In this document: in pieces, positions 27,969 through 35,880 of the stretch
How the letters are laid out: each line of letters begins with the position of its first letter
How positions within the stretch are numbered: position 1 is the stretch's first letter
Assembly (NCBI RefSeq): GCF_900102345.1
Contig: NZ_FNKB01000001.1
Span: 2,046,001-2,110,000 of the forward strand
Length of the DNA stretch: 64,000 nucleotides
Reading direction: 5' to 3'
Source of the DNA: Leucobacter chromiiresistens
GTDB lineage: Bacteria; Actinomycetota; Actinomycetes; Actinomycetales; Microbacteriaceae
Made by a program: the position numbers and the translations under genes
The notes under the pieces: generated by a model
Databases searched by the model: none
What the model saw: only the letters and a program-made list of their open reading frames with translations
What the model was told of the DNA's origin: nothing

Positions 27969-29195
27969 GTGTCAGCGAACCAGAACTACCTTGCGGTGAT
28001 CAAGGTCGTCGGCGTCGGCGGCGGCGGCGTGAACGCGGTCAACCGGATGATCGAGCTCGGGCTGCGCGGCGTCGAGTTCATCGCGGTCAACACCGACGCT
28101 CAGGCGCTGCTGCTGAGCGACGCGGACGTCAAGCTCGACGTGGGCCGCGAGCTCACCCGCGGGCTGGGCGCCGGCGCCGACCCCGAGGTGGGGCGCCGCG
28201 CGGCCGAGGACCACGCGGAGGAGATCGAGGAAGCGCTCGCCGGCGCCGACATGGTGTTCGTGACCGCGGGCGAGGGCGGCGGAACCGGCACCGGCGCCGC
28301 ACCGGTTGTGGCGCGCATCGCGAAGTCCATCGGCGCGCTGACCATCGGCGTCGTCACGCGACCCTTCAGCTTCGAGGGCAAGCGGCGCGCGGCCCAGGCC
28401 GACGCCGGCGTGCACACCCTCCGCGAGGCCGTCGACACGCTCATCGTCGTGCCCAACGACCGCCTCCTCGACATCAGCGAGCCCGGCATCAGCATGATCG
28501 AGGCGTTCGCGGCCGCCGACCAGGTGCTCCTCGCCGGCGTCTCGGGCATCACCGACCTCATCACCACGCCGGGCCTCATCAACCTCGACTTCGCCGACGT
28601 GAAATCGGTCATGCAGGGCGCCGGAGCGGCGCTCATGGGCATCGGATCCGCCCGCGGCGCCGACCGCGCCATCAAGGCCGCCGAGCTCGCCGTGGCCTCC
28701 CCGCTGCTCGAGGCGTCCGTCGAGGGCGCCCACGGCGTGCTGCTCTCCATCCAGGGATCGTCGAACCTGGCGCTGAGCGAGATCTACGAGGCGTCGACGC
28801 TGGTGCAGGATGTGGTGCACCCCGAGGCGAACATCATCTTCGGCACCGTCATCGACGACACCCTCGGCGACGAGGTGCGCGTCACGGTCATCGCCGCCGG
28901 ATTCGACGACGAGACGCCCGCCCCCGTGCCGGGACCGGAGCGCGGGCGGCGCGGCAGCCACGTCGAGAGCCTCGACGAGGTCGCCGCTCCTGCGGCCGCC
29001 GCCGGAGCCGCCTCGGTCGGCGCGGGCGCCGCGTACTCGGGCCTGTCGGCCGCGGGCGACGCGGGATCCAAGAACCCTCCCACCGGGCAGTTCGGCGAGG
29101 TGCTCTCCAACCCTCCGGTCGAGGCGCAGATCTCCGATCCCGCATTCGACGGCGACGATGACGACGATCTCGACATCCCCGAGTTCCTGAGGTAA
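27969..29195 (+). CDS. ftsZ: Cell division tubulin FtsZ
   Basis: GTPase that polymerises into the division ring (408 aa). GTP-binding signature [12 protein letters not shown] near 101-112, N-terminal [24 protein letters not shown], and T7 loop NLDFADVK. A flexible Ala/Gly linker (about 315-395) leads to the acidic run and the C-terminal binding peptide [13 protein letters not shown], the docking site for SepF. GTG start with GGAGGAAG upstream. No ftsA is present, as usual in actinobacteria, and SepF at 29927 takes its role. Confidence 0.98.
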   Translation: MSANQNYLAVIKVVGVGGGGVNAVNRMIELGLRGVEFIAVNTDAQALLLSDADVKLDVGRELTRGLGAGADPEVGRRAAEDHAEEIEEALAGADMVFVTAGEGGGTGTGAAPVVARIAKSIGALTIGVVTRPFSFEGKRRAAQADAGVHTLREAVDTLIVVPNDRLLDISEPGISMIEAFAAADQVLLAGVSGITDLITTPGLINLDFADVKSVMQGAGAALMGIGSARGADRAIKAAELAVASPLLEASVEGAHGVLLSIQGSSNLALSEIYEASTLVQDVVHPEANIIFGTVIDDTLGDEVRVTVIAAGFDDETPAPVPGPERGRRGSHVESLDEVAAPAAAAGAASVGAGAAYSGLSAAGDAGSKNPPTGQFGEVLSNPPVEAQISDPAFDGDDDDDLDIPEFLR

Positions 29196-29200
29196 CCCGC

Positions 29201-29896
29201 ATGAGCGAAGCGAGCGGCGCCGCGTTCCCCGAGCTCGAGGAGCGTCTGCAGAGCGTGCGCGAGGGGATCGCGGAGGCCTGCCGAGACGCCGGGCGCAGCA
29301 CCGAGAACGTCGATCTGATCGTCATCACGAAGTTCCACCCCGCCGAGCTGATCGCGGCGCTCGCGGCACTCGGGGTGCGCGACGTGGGGGAGAATCGCCA
29401 CCAGGAGGCGCAGGAGAAGGCCGAGGCCCTCGCCGATCTCGACCTGCGGTGGCACTTCGTCGGTCAGCTGCAGACGAAGAAGGCGCGCCAGGCCGCCCGA
29501 TACGCCCACGCCATCCACTCGATCGATCGCGAGCGTCTCATCGATGCGATCGGCGACGGCGACCGCGTGATCGACGCGTTCCTCCAGGTGAACCTCACCG
29601 ACGACCCGGGTCGAGGCGGCGCGGCGCCCGACGAGCTCGAGCGGCTCGCAGAACGGGTGCTCGAGGCTCCGGCGCTCCGGCTGCGCGGCGTGATGGCCGT
29701 CGCCCCGCTCGAAGAGCCGGCCGCCGCCGCATTCGAGCGGCTCGCCGGCTACTCCGAGCGCGTTCGGGCTCTGGCTCCCGGCGCCGATGCGATCTCCGCC
29801 GGCATGACCCACGACTATCGCGAGGCCATCGCGGCCGGCGCGACACACCTCAGGATCGGGAGCGCAATCACCGGGAAACGCCCGGAGCCCCGGTAG
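29201..29896 (+). CDS. yggS: YggS-family pyridoxal phosphate homeostasis protein
   Basis: PLP-binding single-domain TIM-barrel protein (231 aa) that helps keep free pyridoxal 5'-phosphate in balance. The PLP lysine lies in LIVITKFHP (K44), with GENRHQEAQEK, WHFVGQLQTKKAR and GMTHDYREAI as the other family blocks. It starts 5 bp after the ftsZ stop, so is cotranscribed. In M. tuberculosis a pgeF-type gene (Rv2149c) lies between ftsZ and this gene; here it is absent. Confidence 0.94.
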   Translation: MSEASGAAFPELEERLQSVREGIAEACRDAGRSTENVDLIVITKFHPAELIAALAALGVRDVGENRHQEAQEKAEALADLDLRWHFVGQLQTKKARQAARYAHAIHSIDRERLIDAIGDGDRVIDAFLQVNLTDDPGRGGAAPDELERLAERVLEAPALRLRGVMAVAPLEEPAAAAFERLAGYSERVRALAPGADAISAGMTHDYREAIAAGATHLRIGSAITGKRPEPR

Positions 29897-29899
29897 TCT
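29894..29899 (+). promoter_or_regulatory. -10 hexamer of sepF overlapping the yggS stop
   Basis: TAGTCT, whose first three bases are the yggS stop codon. Predicted start near 29906, then GGGAGAA as ribosome binding site before ATG 29927. Confidence 0.45.
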
Positions 29900-29926
29900 C
29901 GAACCACCGCACCGTTGGGAGAAAAC

Positions 29927-30424
29927 ATGAGCAACCCGCTGAAGAAGACCATGGTGTTCCTGGGCCTCGCCGAGGAAGACCTCGACGCCCAGAATGCCGA
30001 GTCGGCCCAGCCGGCAGCCCCGCGCGCTGCGCAGACCGCCCCGGCGCCGAAGCCGGAGGCCGCGCGCCCGCAGGCCCAGCGGGCCGCGGTCACTCCGCTG
30101 CGCCGCGTCACGCCGACGCGGCAGCCGTCTTCGCAGCCGATGAACGAGATCCTCACGGTGCACCCCACCGCTTACGCCGATGCGCAGACCATCGCCGAGA
30201 GCTTCCGCGACGGCATCCCCGTCATCGTGAACGTCTCCCGGATGACGGATGGCGACGCGAAGCGCCTGATCGACTTCGCGAGCGGCCTCACCATGGGGCT
30301 CAGCGGCCGCATCGAGCGCGTCACGAGCAAGGTCTTCCTCCTCTCGCCCGAGCATATCGAGACCGGAAGCGATCTCTCGCAGAAGAACGACAGCGGTTCG
30401 TTCTTCGTAGCCCCGTCGGCCTGA
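29927..30424 (+). CDS. sepF: Division protein SepF
   Basis: FtsZ-binding protein that anchors and bundles FtsZ at the membrane (165 aa). An N-terminal amphipathic region ([17 protein letters not shown]) is followed by a Pro/Ala-rich linker (24-70) and the SepF domain (about 78-160: [47 protein letters not shown]). ATG 29927 is chosen over TTG 29915 because GGGAGAA lies between them. Forms the usual trio with yggT and divIVA. Confidence 0.95.
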   Translation: MSNPLKKTMVFLGLAEEDLDAQNAESAQPAAPRAAQTAPAPKPEAARPQAQRAAVTPLRRVTPTRQPSSQPMNEILTVHPTAYADAQTIAESFRDGIPVIVNVSRMTDGDAKRLIDFASGLTMGLSGRIERVTSKVFLLSPEHIETGSDLSQKNDSGSFFVAPSA

Positions 30425-30426
30425 GC

Positions 30427-30720
30427 GTGGAGATCGTCGCCGCGATCGCCTTCATCCTCCGGCTGGCACTCAGAATCTTCACGTTCGTGCTCTGGGCCCG
30501 GTTCGTGCTCGACTGGGTGACGGTGCTGAACCGCCAGTTCCGACCGCGGGGCGTGTGGGCCGTGCTCGTCGAGCTCGTGTACACCGTGACCGACCCGCCG
30601 ATCCGGATGTTCCGCAAGATCTTCCCGCCCATCCGGCTCGGGCGCGTCGCGCTCGATCTCGGGTGGCTGCTCACGATGATCTCGTGTCTGATCCTGATCG
30701 CGATCCTCTCCGCCTGGTAA
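30427..30720 (+). CDS. YggT-family membrane protein
   Basis: Small integral membrane protein (97 aa) with two hydrophobic helices (about 4-25 and 75-96) joined by a loop containing LVYTVTDPPIRMFRKIFPP, the YggT family signature. Starts at GTG 30427, two bases after the sepF stop. Function unclear; in actinobacteria it sits between sepF and divIVA and may help organise membrane or septum. Confidence 0.9.
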   Translation: MEIVAAIAFILRLALRIFTFVLWARFVLDWVTVLNRQFRPRGVWAVLVELVYTVTDPPIRMFRKIFPPIRLGRVALDLGWLLTMISCLILIAILSAW

Positions 30721-30759
30721 CCGCGACCCGCGCACCTGCGCGAACCCGACTTTATTTGC

Positions 30760-30765
30760 TAGCGT
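30760..30765 (+). promoter_or_regulatory. Possible -10 of divIVA
   Basis: TAGCGT in an AT-richer 90-bp gap gives a predicted start near 30772 and a leader of about 39 nt containing GAAAGAGA. The -35 is not recognisable. Confidence 0.35.
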
Positions 30766-30810
30766 TGTTCTAGACCACGTCAGTGGTCCCGAAGCGAAAG
30801 AGACGTAACG

Positions 30811-31503
30811 ATGGCCTTGACTCCCGAAGATGTCGTGAACCAGAAGTTCACGATCACGAAGTTCCGCGACGGATACGATCTCGATCAAGTCGATGATTTC
30901 CTGGACACGATCGTCGAGGAACTCCGTCAGCACGAGCAGGAGAAGGCGGAGCTGCGCGCTCAGATCGACGAGCTGACGCAGAAGCTCGCCGCAGCCGAAG
31001 CAGGAAGCCCGGCGTCGGAGAGCGCGGAGTCCGAGGGAGCCGCCTCCGAGCAGACCATCGTGGTCGAGGCCCCGGCGCCGACGCCGCAGCCGGCCGCACC
31101 CGCGCAGAGCCAGACGGTCGCCGAGACCGGCGGCGCCGTGCCGCAGCCCGACGCGGTGAAGTCGAGCGCCATGCTCCAGCTGGCCCTCGAGCTGCACGAC
31201 AAGCACGTGCACGAGGGCGAGGCGACGCGCGACAAGCTCATCTCGGAGGCCGAGGCGAAGCGCGATCAGATGATCCAGGACGCCGAGCGCACCGCCAAGC
31301 AGCTCGTCGACGAAGCGCAGAAGCAGCGCTCCGAGGAGCTCCGCCAGCTCGGCGAGGAGCGCAGCGACCTGCAGTTCAAGATCAAGGACCTGCGCCAGTT
31401 CGAGAGCGAGTACCGCTCGACGCTGCGGTCGTACATCCAGTCGCAGCTGCGCGGCCTCGACGGCTCGCCCGAGCCGGCCGGCGCTCCCGACGGTCTGCAG
31501 TAA
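30811..31503 (+). CDS. divIVA: Polar growth protein DivIVA (Wag31-like)
   Basis: Coiled-coil scaffold (230 aa) that gathers at cell poles and directs wall synthesis. The conserved N-terminal lipid-binding domain reads LTPEDVVNQKFTITKFRDGYDLDQVDDFLD (1-35, split by family loops), followed by a short coiled coil, a Pro/Ala/Glu linker (about 65-115), and a long C-terminal coiled coil (about 120-215). The usual size for Microbacteriaceae. In Corynebacterium and mycobacteria it is essential for tip growth and is a kinase substrate. A kinase site is not evident here. Confidence 0.95.
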   Translation: MALTPEDVVNQKFTITKFRDGYDLDQVDDFLDTIVEELRQHEQEKAELRAQIDELTQKLAAAEAGSPASESAESEGAASEQTIVVEAPAPTPQPAAPAQSQTVAETGGAVPQPDAVKSSAMLQLALELHDKHVHEGEATRDKLISEAEAKRDQMIQDAERTAKQLVDEAQKQRSEELRQLGEERSDLQFKIKDLRQFESEYRSTLRSYIQSQLRGLDGSPEPAGAPDGLQ

Positions 31504-31511
31504 CCCGGAGC

Positions 31512-32123
31512 GTGAGCGACGCTTCTGAGCACCGGGCGGAGGCCCCGCCCGGGTCACAGCGTCGAGCGCTGGTGCCGCTGCTCCTTCTGGGAGTGGCGGC
31601 AGCGGTGTTCGCTGCCGATCAGCTCGTCAAGAACTGGGTGGTCGACCATCTCGTCGAAGGGCAGACGGTTCCCGTCTGGGGTGAGTTCCTTCGTTGGCAC
31701 TTCGTGAGGAATCCGGGGGCGGCGTTCTCCTTCGCCACCGGTTCGACCTGGATCTTCACGATTCTCGCCGCCGTCGTCGTGATCGTGATCCTCTGGCAGA
31801 TCCGCCGGCTGAAGTCGGTTCCGTGGGGGCTCTTCCTCGGGCTGCTGCTCGGCGGGGTGCTCGGCAATCTGACCGATCGCCTGACTCGGGAGCCCGGGTT
31901 CCCCCAGGGGCACGTCATCGATTTCATCTCCACACCGTGGATGTGGCTCGGCTTCCCGGAGGCGATCTACAACATCGCGGACATCGCGATCGTCTCGGGG
32001 ATGCTGCTGTTCGTGGCCATCTCGCTCCTCGGCGTGCACATCGACGGCCGCCCGCGCGAGCGCTCCGGCGAACCGGAGATCGCCGAGACGTCTCCTGGAG
32101 AGGACTCCCGTGGAGCAGCGTAG
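31512..32123 (+). CDS. lspA: Lipoprotein signal peptidase
   Basis: Aspartic membrane peptidase (203 aa) that removes signal peptides from prolipoproteins after Lgt (62622) has lipidated them. Four hydrophobic helices are present. Catalytic aspartates lie in the GNLTDR and YNIADIAI motifs; [10 protein letters not shown] and RNPGAAFSF are further family blocks. GTG start, 8 bp after divIVA. The C-terminus has a charged tail of about 30 residues that overlaps the next gene by 14 bp. Confidence 0.95.
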   Translation: MSDASEHRAEAPPGSQRRALVPLLLLGVAAAVFAADQLVKNWVVDHLVEGQTVPVWGEFLRWHFVRNPGAAFSFATGSTWIFTILAAVVVIVILWQIRRLKSVPWGLFLGLLLGGVLGNLTDRLTREPGFPQGHVIDFISTPWMWLGFPEAIYNIADIAIVSGMLLFVAISLLGVHIDGRPRERSGEPEIAETSPGEDSRGAA

Positions 32124-33027
32124 CCTTCCCGTTCCCGACGGGCTCGTCGGCGATCGCGTCGATGCCGCGCTCGCGAAGATGCTCGGCTTCTCGCGGAGCT
32201 TCGCGGCCGAGATCGCGGCTGACGGAGGCGTGCGTCTCGACGGCCGCGAGCTCGGCAAATCGGACCGCCTGACCGCTGGCGGGTGGCTTGAGGTCAGCTG
32301 GGAGGAGAAGCGCGGCCCCGAAGTCGTTCCCGTGGTGCTGCCGGATCTCGGCATCGTGCACGATGACGACGACATCGTGGTCATCGACAAGCCAGCGGGC
32401 GTCGCCGCGCACCCCTCACTCGGGTGGCAGGGGCCGACCGTGCTGGGAGCCCTCGCGGGAGCGGGGTACCGCATCGCGACGTCGGGACCGGCCGAGCGGC
32501 AGGGGGTCGTGCACCGGCTCGACGCGGGCACGAGCGGACTCATGGTCGTCGCGAAGAGCGAACGCGCCTACAGCGAGCTGAAGCGCGCCTTCAAGGCGCG
32601 CGAGGTCGAGAAGATCTACCACGCCGTCGTGCAGGGCCATCCCGACCCGTTCGCCGGCACCATCGAGGGGCCGATCGGGCGCCACCCGGGGCACGAGTGG
32701 AAGTTCGCGGTGACGCGAGACGGAAAGCCGTCGGTCACCCACTACGAGACGCTCGAGGCCTTCCCGTACGCCTCGCTGCTCGAGATCCGCCTCGAGACCG
32801 GGCGCACGCACCAGATCCGCGTCCACATGTCCGCGCAGCGACACCCGTGCGTGGGCGACGGCATGTACGGCGCCGACCCGACGCTCTCGGAGCGACTGCA
32901 CCTCACCCGGCAGTGGCTGCACGCCAAGCGCCTCGGGTTCCGGCACCCGGGAACCGGCGAGGCGGTGCACTTCTCGAGCGACTACCCCGCGGACCTGCAG
33001 TTCGCGCTCGACGCGCTCGGCGGCTGA
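32110..33027 (+). CDS. RluA-family 23S rRNA pseudouridine synthase (RluD-like)
   Basis: Converts uridines to pseudouridine in large-subunit rRNA (305 aa). N-terminal S4 RNA-binding domain (about 12-60), then the catalytic domain with [10 protein letters not shown] (catalytic D138), [15 protein letters not shown], and [13 protein letters not shown]. Closest in layout to RluD, which modifies helix 69, but exact target uridines cannot be assigned. GTG 32110 lies within the lspA 3' end, so they are translationally coupled. It converges with the glycosyltransferase 20 bp downstream. Confidence 0.93.
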   Translation: MEQRSLPVPDGLVGDRVDAALAKMLGFSRSFAAEIAADGGVRLDGRELGKSDRLTAGGWLEVSWEEKRGPEVVPVVLPDLGIVHDDDDIVVIDKPAGVAAHPSLGWQGPTVLGALAGAGYRIATSGPAERQGVVHRLDAGTSGLMVVAKSERAYSELKRAFKAREVEKIYHAVVQGHPDPFAGTIEGPIGRHPGHEWKFAVTRDGKPSVTHYETLEAFPYASLLEIRLETGRTHQIRVHMSAQRHPCVGDGMYGADPTLSERLHLTRQWLHAKRLGFRHPGTGEAVHFSSDYPADLQFALDALGG

Positions 33028-33046
33028 TGCCACTCGTCGCGTTCGA

Positions 33047-34573
33047 TCATCGGGTCGATCGCACCTGCAGGCTGAAGTTGCCGCGGTTCGTCGCGTAGAC
33101 GCGCACGCCGTCGACGCGACGGTCGAGGCCTGGCTGCGCCGTCAGACGGGCGCGATCGCCGCTCGTCGAACGATCGGCGTACAGCACCGTCCAGGCGTCG
33201 ACCCGCTCCCCGCGATAGCGTCGCAGCAGATCGTGCGGCAGCACGAACCGGTACCGGGGGGCCGCGTCGTCGCGCGGAGCTACGCCCGTGGCCGGCGCCG
33301 GGGGAGCGAGACGCCCGGGAACGGCCGCCGCCCGTCCCCGCTTGCGGCCGGAGAGGAGCAGGGTCGCCCGCGGACGATCGCGGAGGAGGAGGTCGGCCGC
33401 CACCCGGCTGGCCCCGCGCACGGCGCGTCGCGTGATGAGCGGTCGCAGCGCGCGGTAGACGCGGTCGGCGAGGCGCACCCGCAGGCCGGCCCCGGCCTTC
33501 CGAGCCGGCGCGTCCGGGTGCGCGGCGTGCACCGCGACCGTCAATTCGATCCCGCCCGGAACGGCGCGCGTCCCCGAGACCGTCCCCGTGTGCTCGAGCA
33601 GCTCCGCCGCCCGGATGAGCGTGTCGAGCCCCGCGACGTCGCCCGCTCGGATCAGTTCGACCTTGCGGCGATCCGTGGGGTGCGCGATGCGCGCGTCGGC
33701 CTCGGCCGGGAGGAGGTCGCGCAGGAAGTCGCGATGCAGCGCGACCCACTGGGCGCGCTGCGCCTCGTCCATGCGCAGCCACCGCTTCGGCGCGTAGAAG
33801 CGGAGCCCCTTGCGGCCGAAGAACTGCCGCACGAGCGAGACTCCCGCCTCGCGGTCGGGCGCCCCTTCCAGCAGGGTCTCTGCGATGCGCCGGCACGAGG
33901 CCACATAATTCTCGGGATCGATGCGCTGGCCCGAGATGTTGCCGCCGTCGTCGCGCAGCGCGATGAAGTAGAGCGGCCCGGCTCCGCAGAACATGATGCG
34001 TCGCGCCTCGATGTACGCGCGCGTCACGAAGATGCCGTCCTCGAGGCGCACGCGCCCCTCGGGGAATCGGAGACCGATGCGCTCGAGCATCGCGCGTCGG
34101 AAGAGCTTCTGCGGCGAGAGCGTCTCCATGGCGCGGGCGAGCTCGATCGGCCCCTCCGGGTGGCGTTCGAAGAGGGCCTGCACCTGCCGCCCGCCCGTGC
34201 CCTCGAACCGGGGGATCACGACGTCGGCGTCGTGCTCGTCGGCCTGATCCACCATGAGTCGGAGCGCCTCGGGTGCCATGGTGTCGTCCGCATCCATGAA
34301 CAGGACGTACGTGCCGCGCGCGCGTTCGAGCCCGCGATTGCGGGGCATGCCCGGCCAGCCGCTGTTCTCCTGGTGCACGACCGTCACCCGGTCGTCGAGC
34401 GCGGCGAAGCGGTCGAGCTCGGCCCCCGAGCCGTCGGTCGATCCGTCATCGATCGCGATGATCTCGAACGCGGCGAGCTGCTGGGCCAGGAGCGACTCGA
34501 CGGTGCCCGTGAGGTACGGCATCGAGTTGTATACGGGAATCACGACGCTCACGATGGGCGCGGTCTCGGTCAC
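33047..34573 (-). CDS. Family 2 glycosyltransferase
   Basis: Cytoplasmic inverting glycosyltransferase with a GT-A fold (508 aa). N-terminal VSVVIPVYNSMPYL, then IDDGSTDGSG, and the nucleotide-sugar metal site MDADD near residue 95, followed by EDGIFVTRAYIEA resembling wall-polymer glycosyltransferases such as TarS. The C-terminal 200 residues are not a domain I recognise. The longer ATG-initiated reading (34600) is rejected because GAGGAGA lies just before GTG 34573. Probably decorates a cell wall glycopolymer together with the divergent membrane acyltransferase. The substrate is unknown. Confidence 0.85.
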   Translation of the reverse strand: MTETAPIVSVVIPVYNSMPYLTGTVESLLAQQLAAFEIIAIDDGSTDGSGAELDRFAALDDRVTVVHQENSGWPGMPRNRGLERARGTYVLFMDADDTMAPEALRLMVDQADEHDADVVIPRFEGTGGRQVQALFERHPEGPIELARAMETLSPQKLFRRAMLERIGLRFPEGRVRLEDGIFVTRAYIEARRIMFCGAGPLYFIALRDDGGNISGQRIDPENYVASCRRIAETLLEGAPDREAGVSLVRQFFGRKGLRFYAPKRWLRMDEAQRAQWVALHRDFLRDLLPAEADARIAHPTDRRKVELIRAGDVAGLDTLIRAAELLEHTGTVSGTRAVPGGIELTVAVHAAHPDAPARKAGAGLRVRLADRVYRALRPLITRRAVRGASRVAADLLLRDRPRATLLLSGRKRGRAAAVPGRLAPPAPATGVAPRDDAAPRYRFVLPHDLLRRYRGERVDAWTVLYADRSTSGDRARLTAQPGLDRRVDGVRVYATNRGNFSLQVRSTR

Positions 34574-34730
34574 GTTCTCTCCTCGAAATCGGTCGCGCAC
34601 CGGGCCGGAGCCTGCCGGCCGCGGGGGCGCGTCTCCCGCTCACCCTACCCCGCGCGCGCCCCGAGGAGACTGGCCGCCACCGCTCGGCGACCGCGGCTGC
34701 GCGCTCAGGTGCGCGCCCAGAGTGGTTCGA

Positions 34731-34736
34731 TAGTGT
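34731..34736 (+). promoter_or_regulatory. -10 hexamer of acyltransferase gene, leaderless
   Basis: TAGTGT ends 8 nt before ATG 34745. No ribosome binding site fits in the gap. Confidence 0.5.
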
Positions 34737-34744
34737 GAACGGGT

Positions 34745-35824
34745 ATGAGGACGGAACCGGATCGCCGCGCGAGCGGGAGCCGCGCGCCGTCCGGCAGGGT
34801 CGAGTACTTCGACGTGCTGCGCTGCGTCGCGATCCTCGCAGTCGTCATGATCCACGCGGCGATCACCGAGTGGCACGAGATCCCCGTCGAGTCCGCGCGG
34901 TGGGACGAGCTGACGTGGATCAACAGCGCGCTGCGCTTCTCGGTCCCGATCTTCTTCATGATCTCGGGCGCGCTCTTCCTCGATCCGGCGAAGCCCGTAC
35001 CGCTCCGAGTCCTGTTCCGGCGCCGGATTCCCCGGCTCGTCGTCGCCTACGCGGTGTGGTCCTCCGCGTACGCCGCGCTCGACGTGTACGGGCCGGGGGG
35101 CAGCGGCGATCTCGGGGACTTCGCGACCGCCGCCGTCACCGGTCACTTCCACCTCTGGTTCCTCCTCGCGCTGATCGGGCTGAACATCGGCACGCCGATC
35201 CTGCGCAAGATCGTGGAGGATCGGCGCGTCGCCTGGTACTTCGTCGCGCTCGCCGTGCCGTTCACCGCCGTGCTCCCGCTGCTCACGGGGATCCCGGTGC
35301 TCGGCGATCTGCTCGGGGATGTGCTCGGATCCATGCGCTTCGACCTCGTGCTCGGCTACGCCGGATACTTCGTGCTCGGCCATCTGCTGCACACCGGCGC
35401 GATGCGCCGCGGCGCGCTCGTGGGCTGGACGATCGCCGCGCTCGTCGGCATCGTCGTCACGTACGCGGGCACGAGCGCGGTCTCGCGCGCCGCGGGGGAG
35501 ACGGACGAGCGCTTCTTCGACTTCACGACCCTGAACGTCGCGGTGGTCTCGGTCGCCGTGTTCTGCGCGGCGAAGGCGTGGGGCGACGCCCACCGGCTCA
35601 CCCCGCGCTGGGGTCGGGCGATCGGCTTCGTCGCGGCCGCATCGTTCGGGGTGTACCTGGTGCACCCCCTCTTCCTCTGGGCGCTGCGGCAGTTCGGGGT
35701 CTCGACGGAGATCGCTCCGCCGACGATCGGCGTCGTACTCGTCACCCTGCTCGCCTGCGCGCTCAGCCTCGTCGCGTCGGCGCTGCTGCGCCTGCTGCCG
35801 CGCGTGCGCGGGGTGCTCGCCTGA
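34745..35824 (+). CDS. Acyltransferase family 3 membrane protein
   Basis: Polytopic O-acyltransferase (359 aa, about ten helices). The family hallmark is the start YFDVLRCVAILAVVMIHAA, where the arginine and histidine are conserved in OafA/WecH-type enzymes; PIFFMISGALF follows and the C-terminus has SFGVYLVHPLFLW. Such proteins acetylate or succinylate surface sugars. Divergent from the glycosyltransferase gene with a 172-bp spacer, suggesting they modify the same polymer. Leaderless ATG start. Confidence 0.87.
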   Translation: MRTEPDRRASGSRAPSGRVEYFDVLRCVAILAVVMIHAAITEWHEIPVESARWDELTWINSALRFSVPIFFMISGALFLDPAKPVPLRVLFRRRIPRLVVAYAVWSSAYAALDVYGPGGSGDLGDFATAAVTGHFHLWFLLALIGLNIGTPILRKIVEDRRVAWYFVALAVPFTAVLPLLTGIPVLGDLLGDVLGSMRFDLVLGYAGYFVLGHLLHTGAMRRGALVGWTIAALVGIVVTYAGTSAVSRAAGETDERFFDFTTLNVAVVSVAVFCAAKAWGDAHRLTPRWGRAIGFVAAASFGVYLVHPLFLWALRQFGVSTEIAPPTIGVVLVTLLACALSLVASALLRLLPRVRGVLA

Positions 35825-35847
35825 CGCCGGCGGGGGCGCGGGCGGAG

Positions 35848-35853
35848 TACGCT
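35848..35853 (+). promoter_or_regulatory. -10 hexamer of dnaE
   Basis: TACGCT, giving a leader of about 20 nt with GAAAGGGG before TTG 35881. Confidence 0.5.
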
Positions 35854-35880
35854 TGATGAGCGGCGAAAGGGGATTCAACC

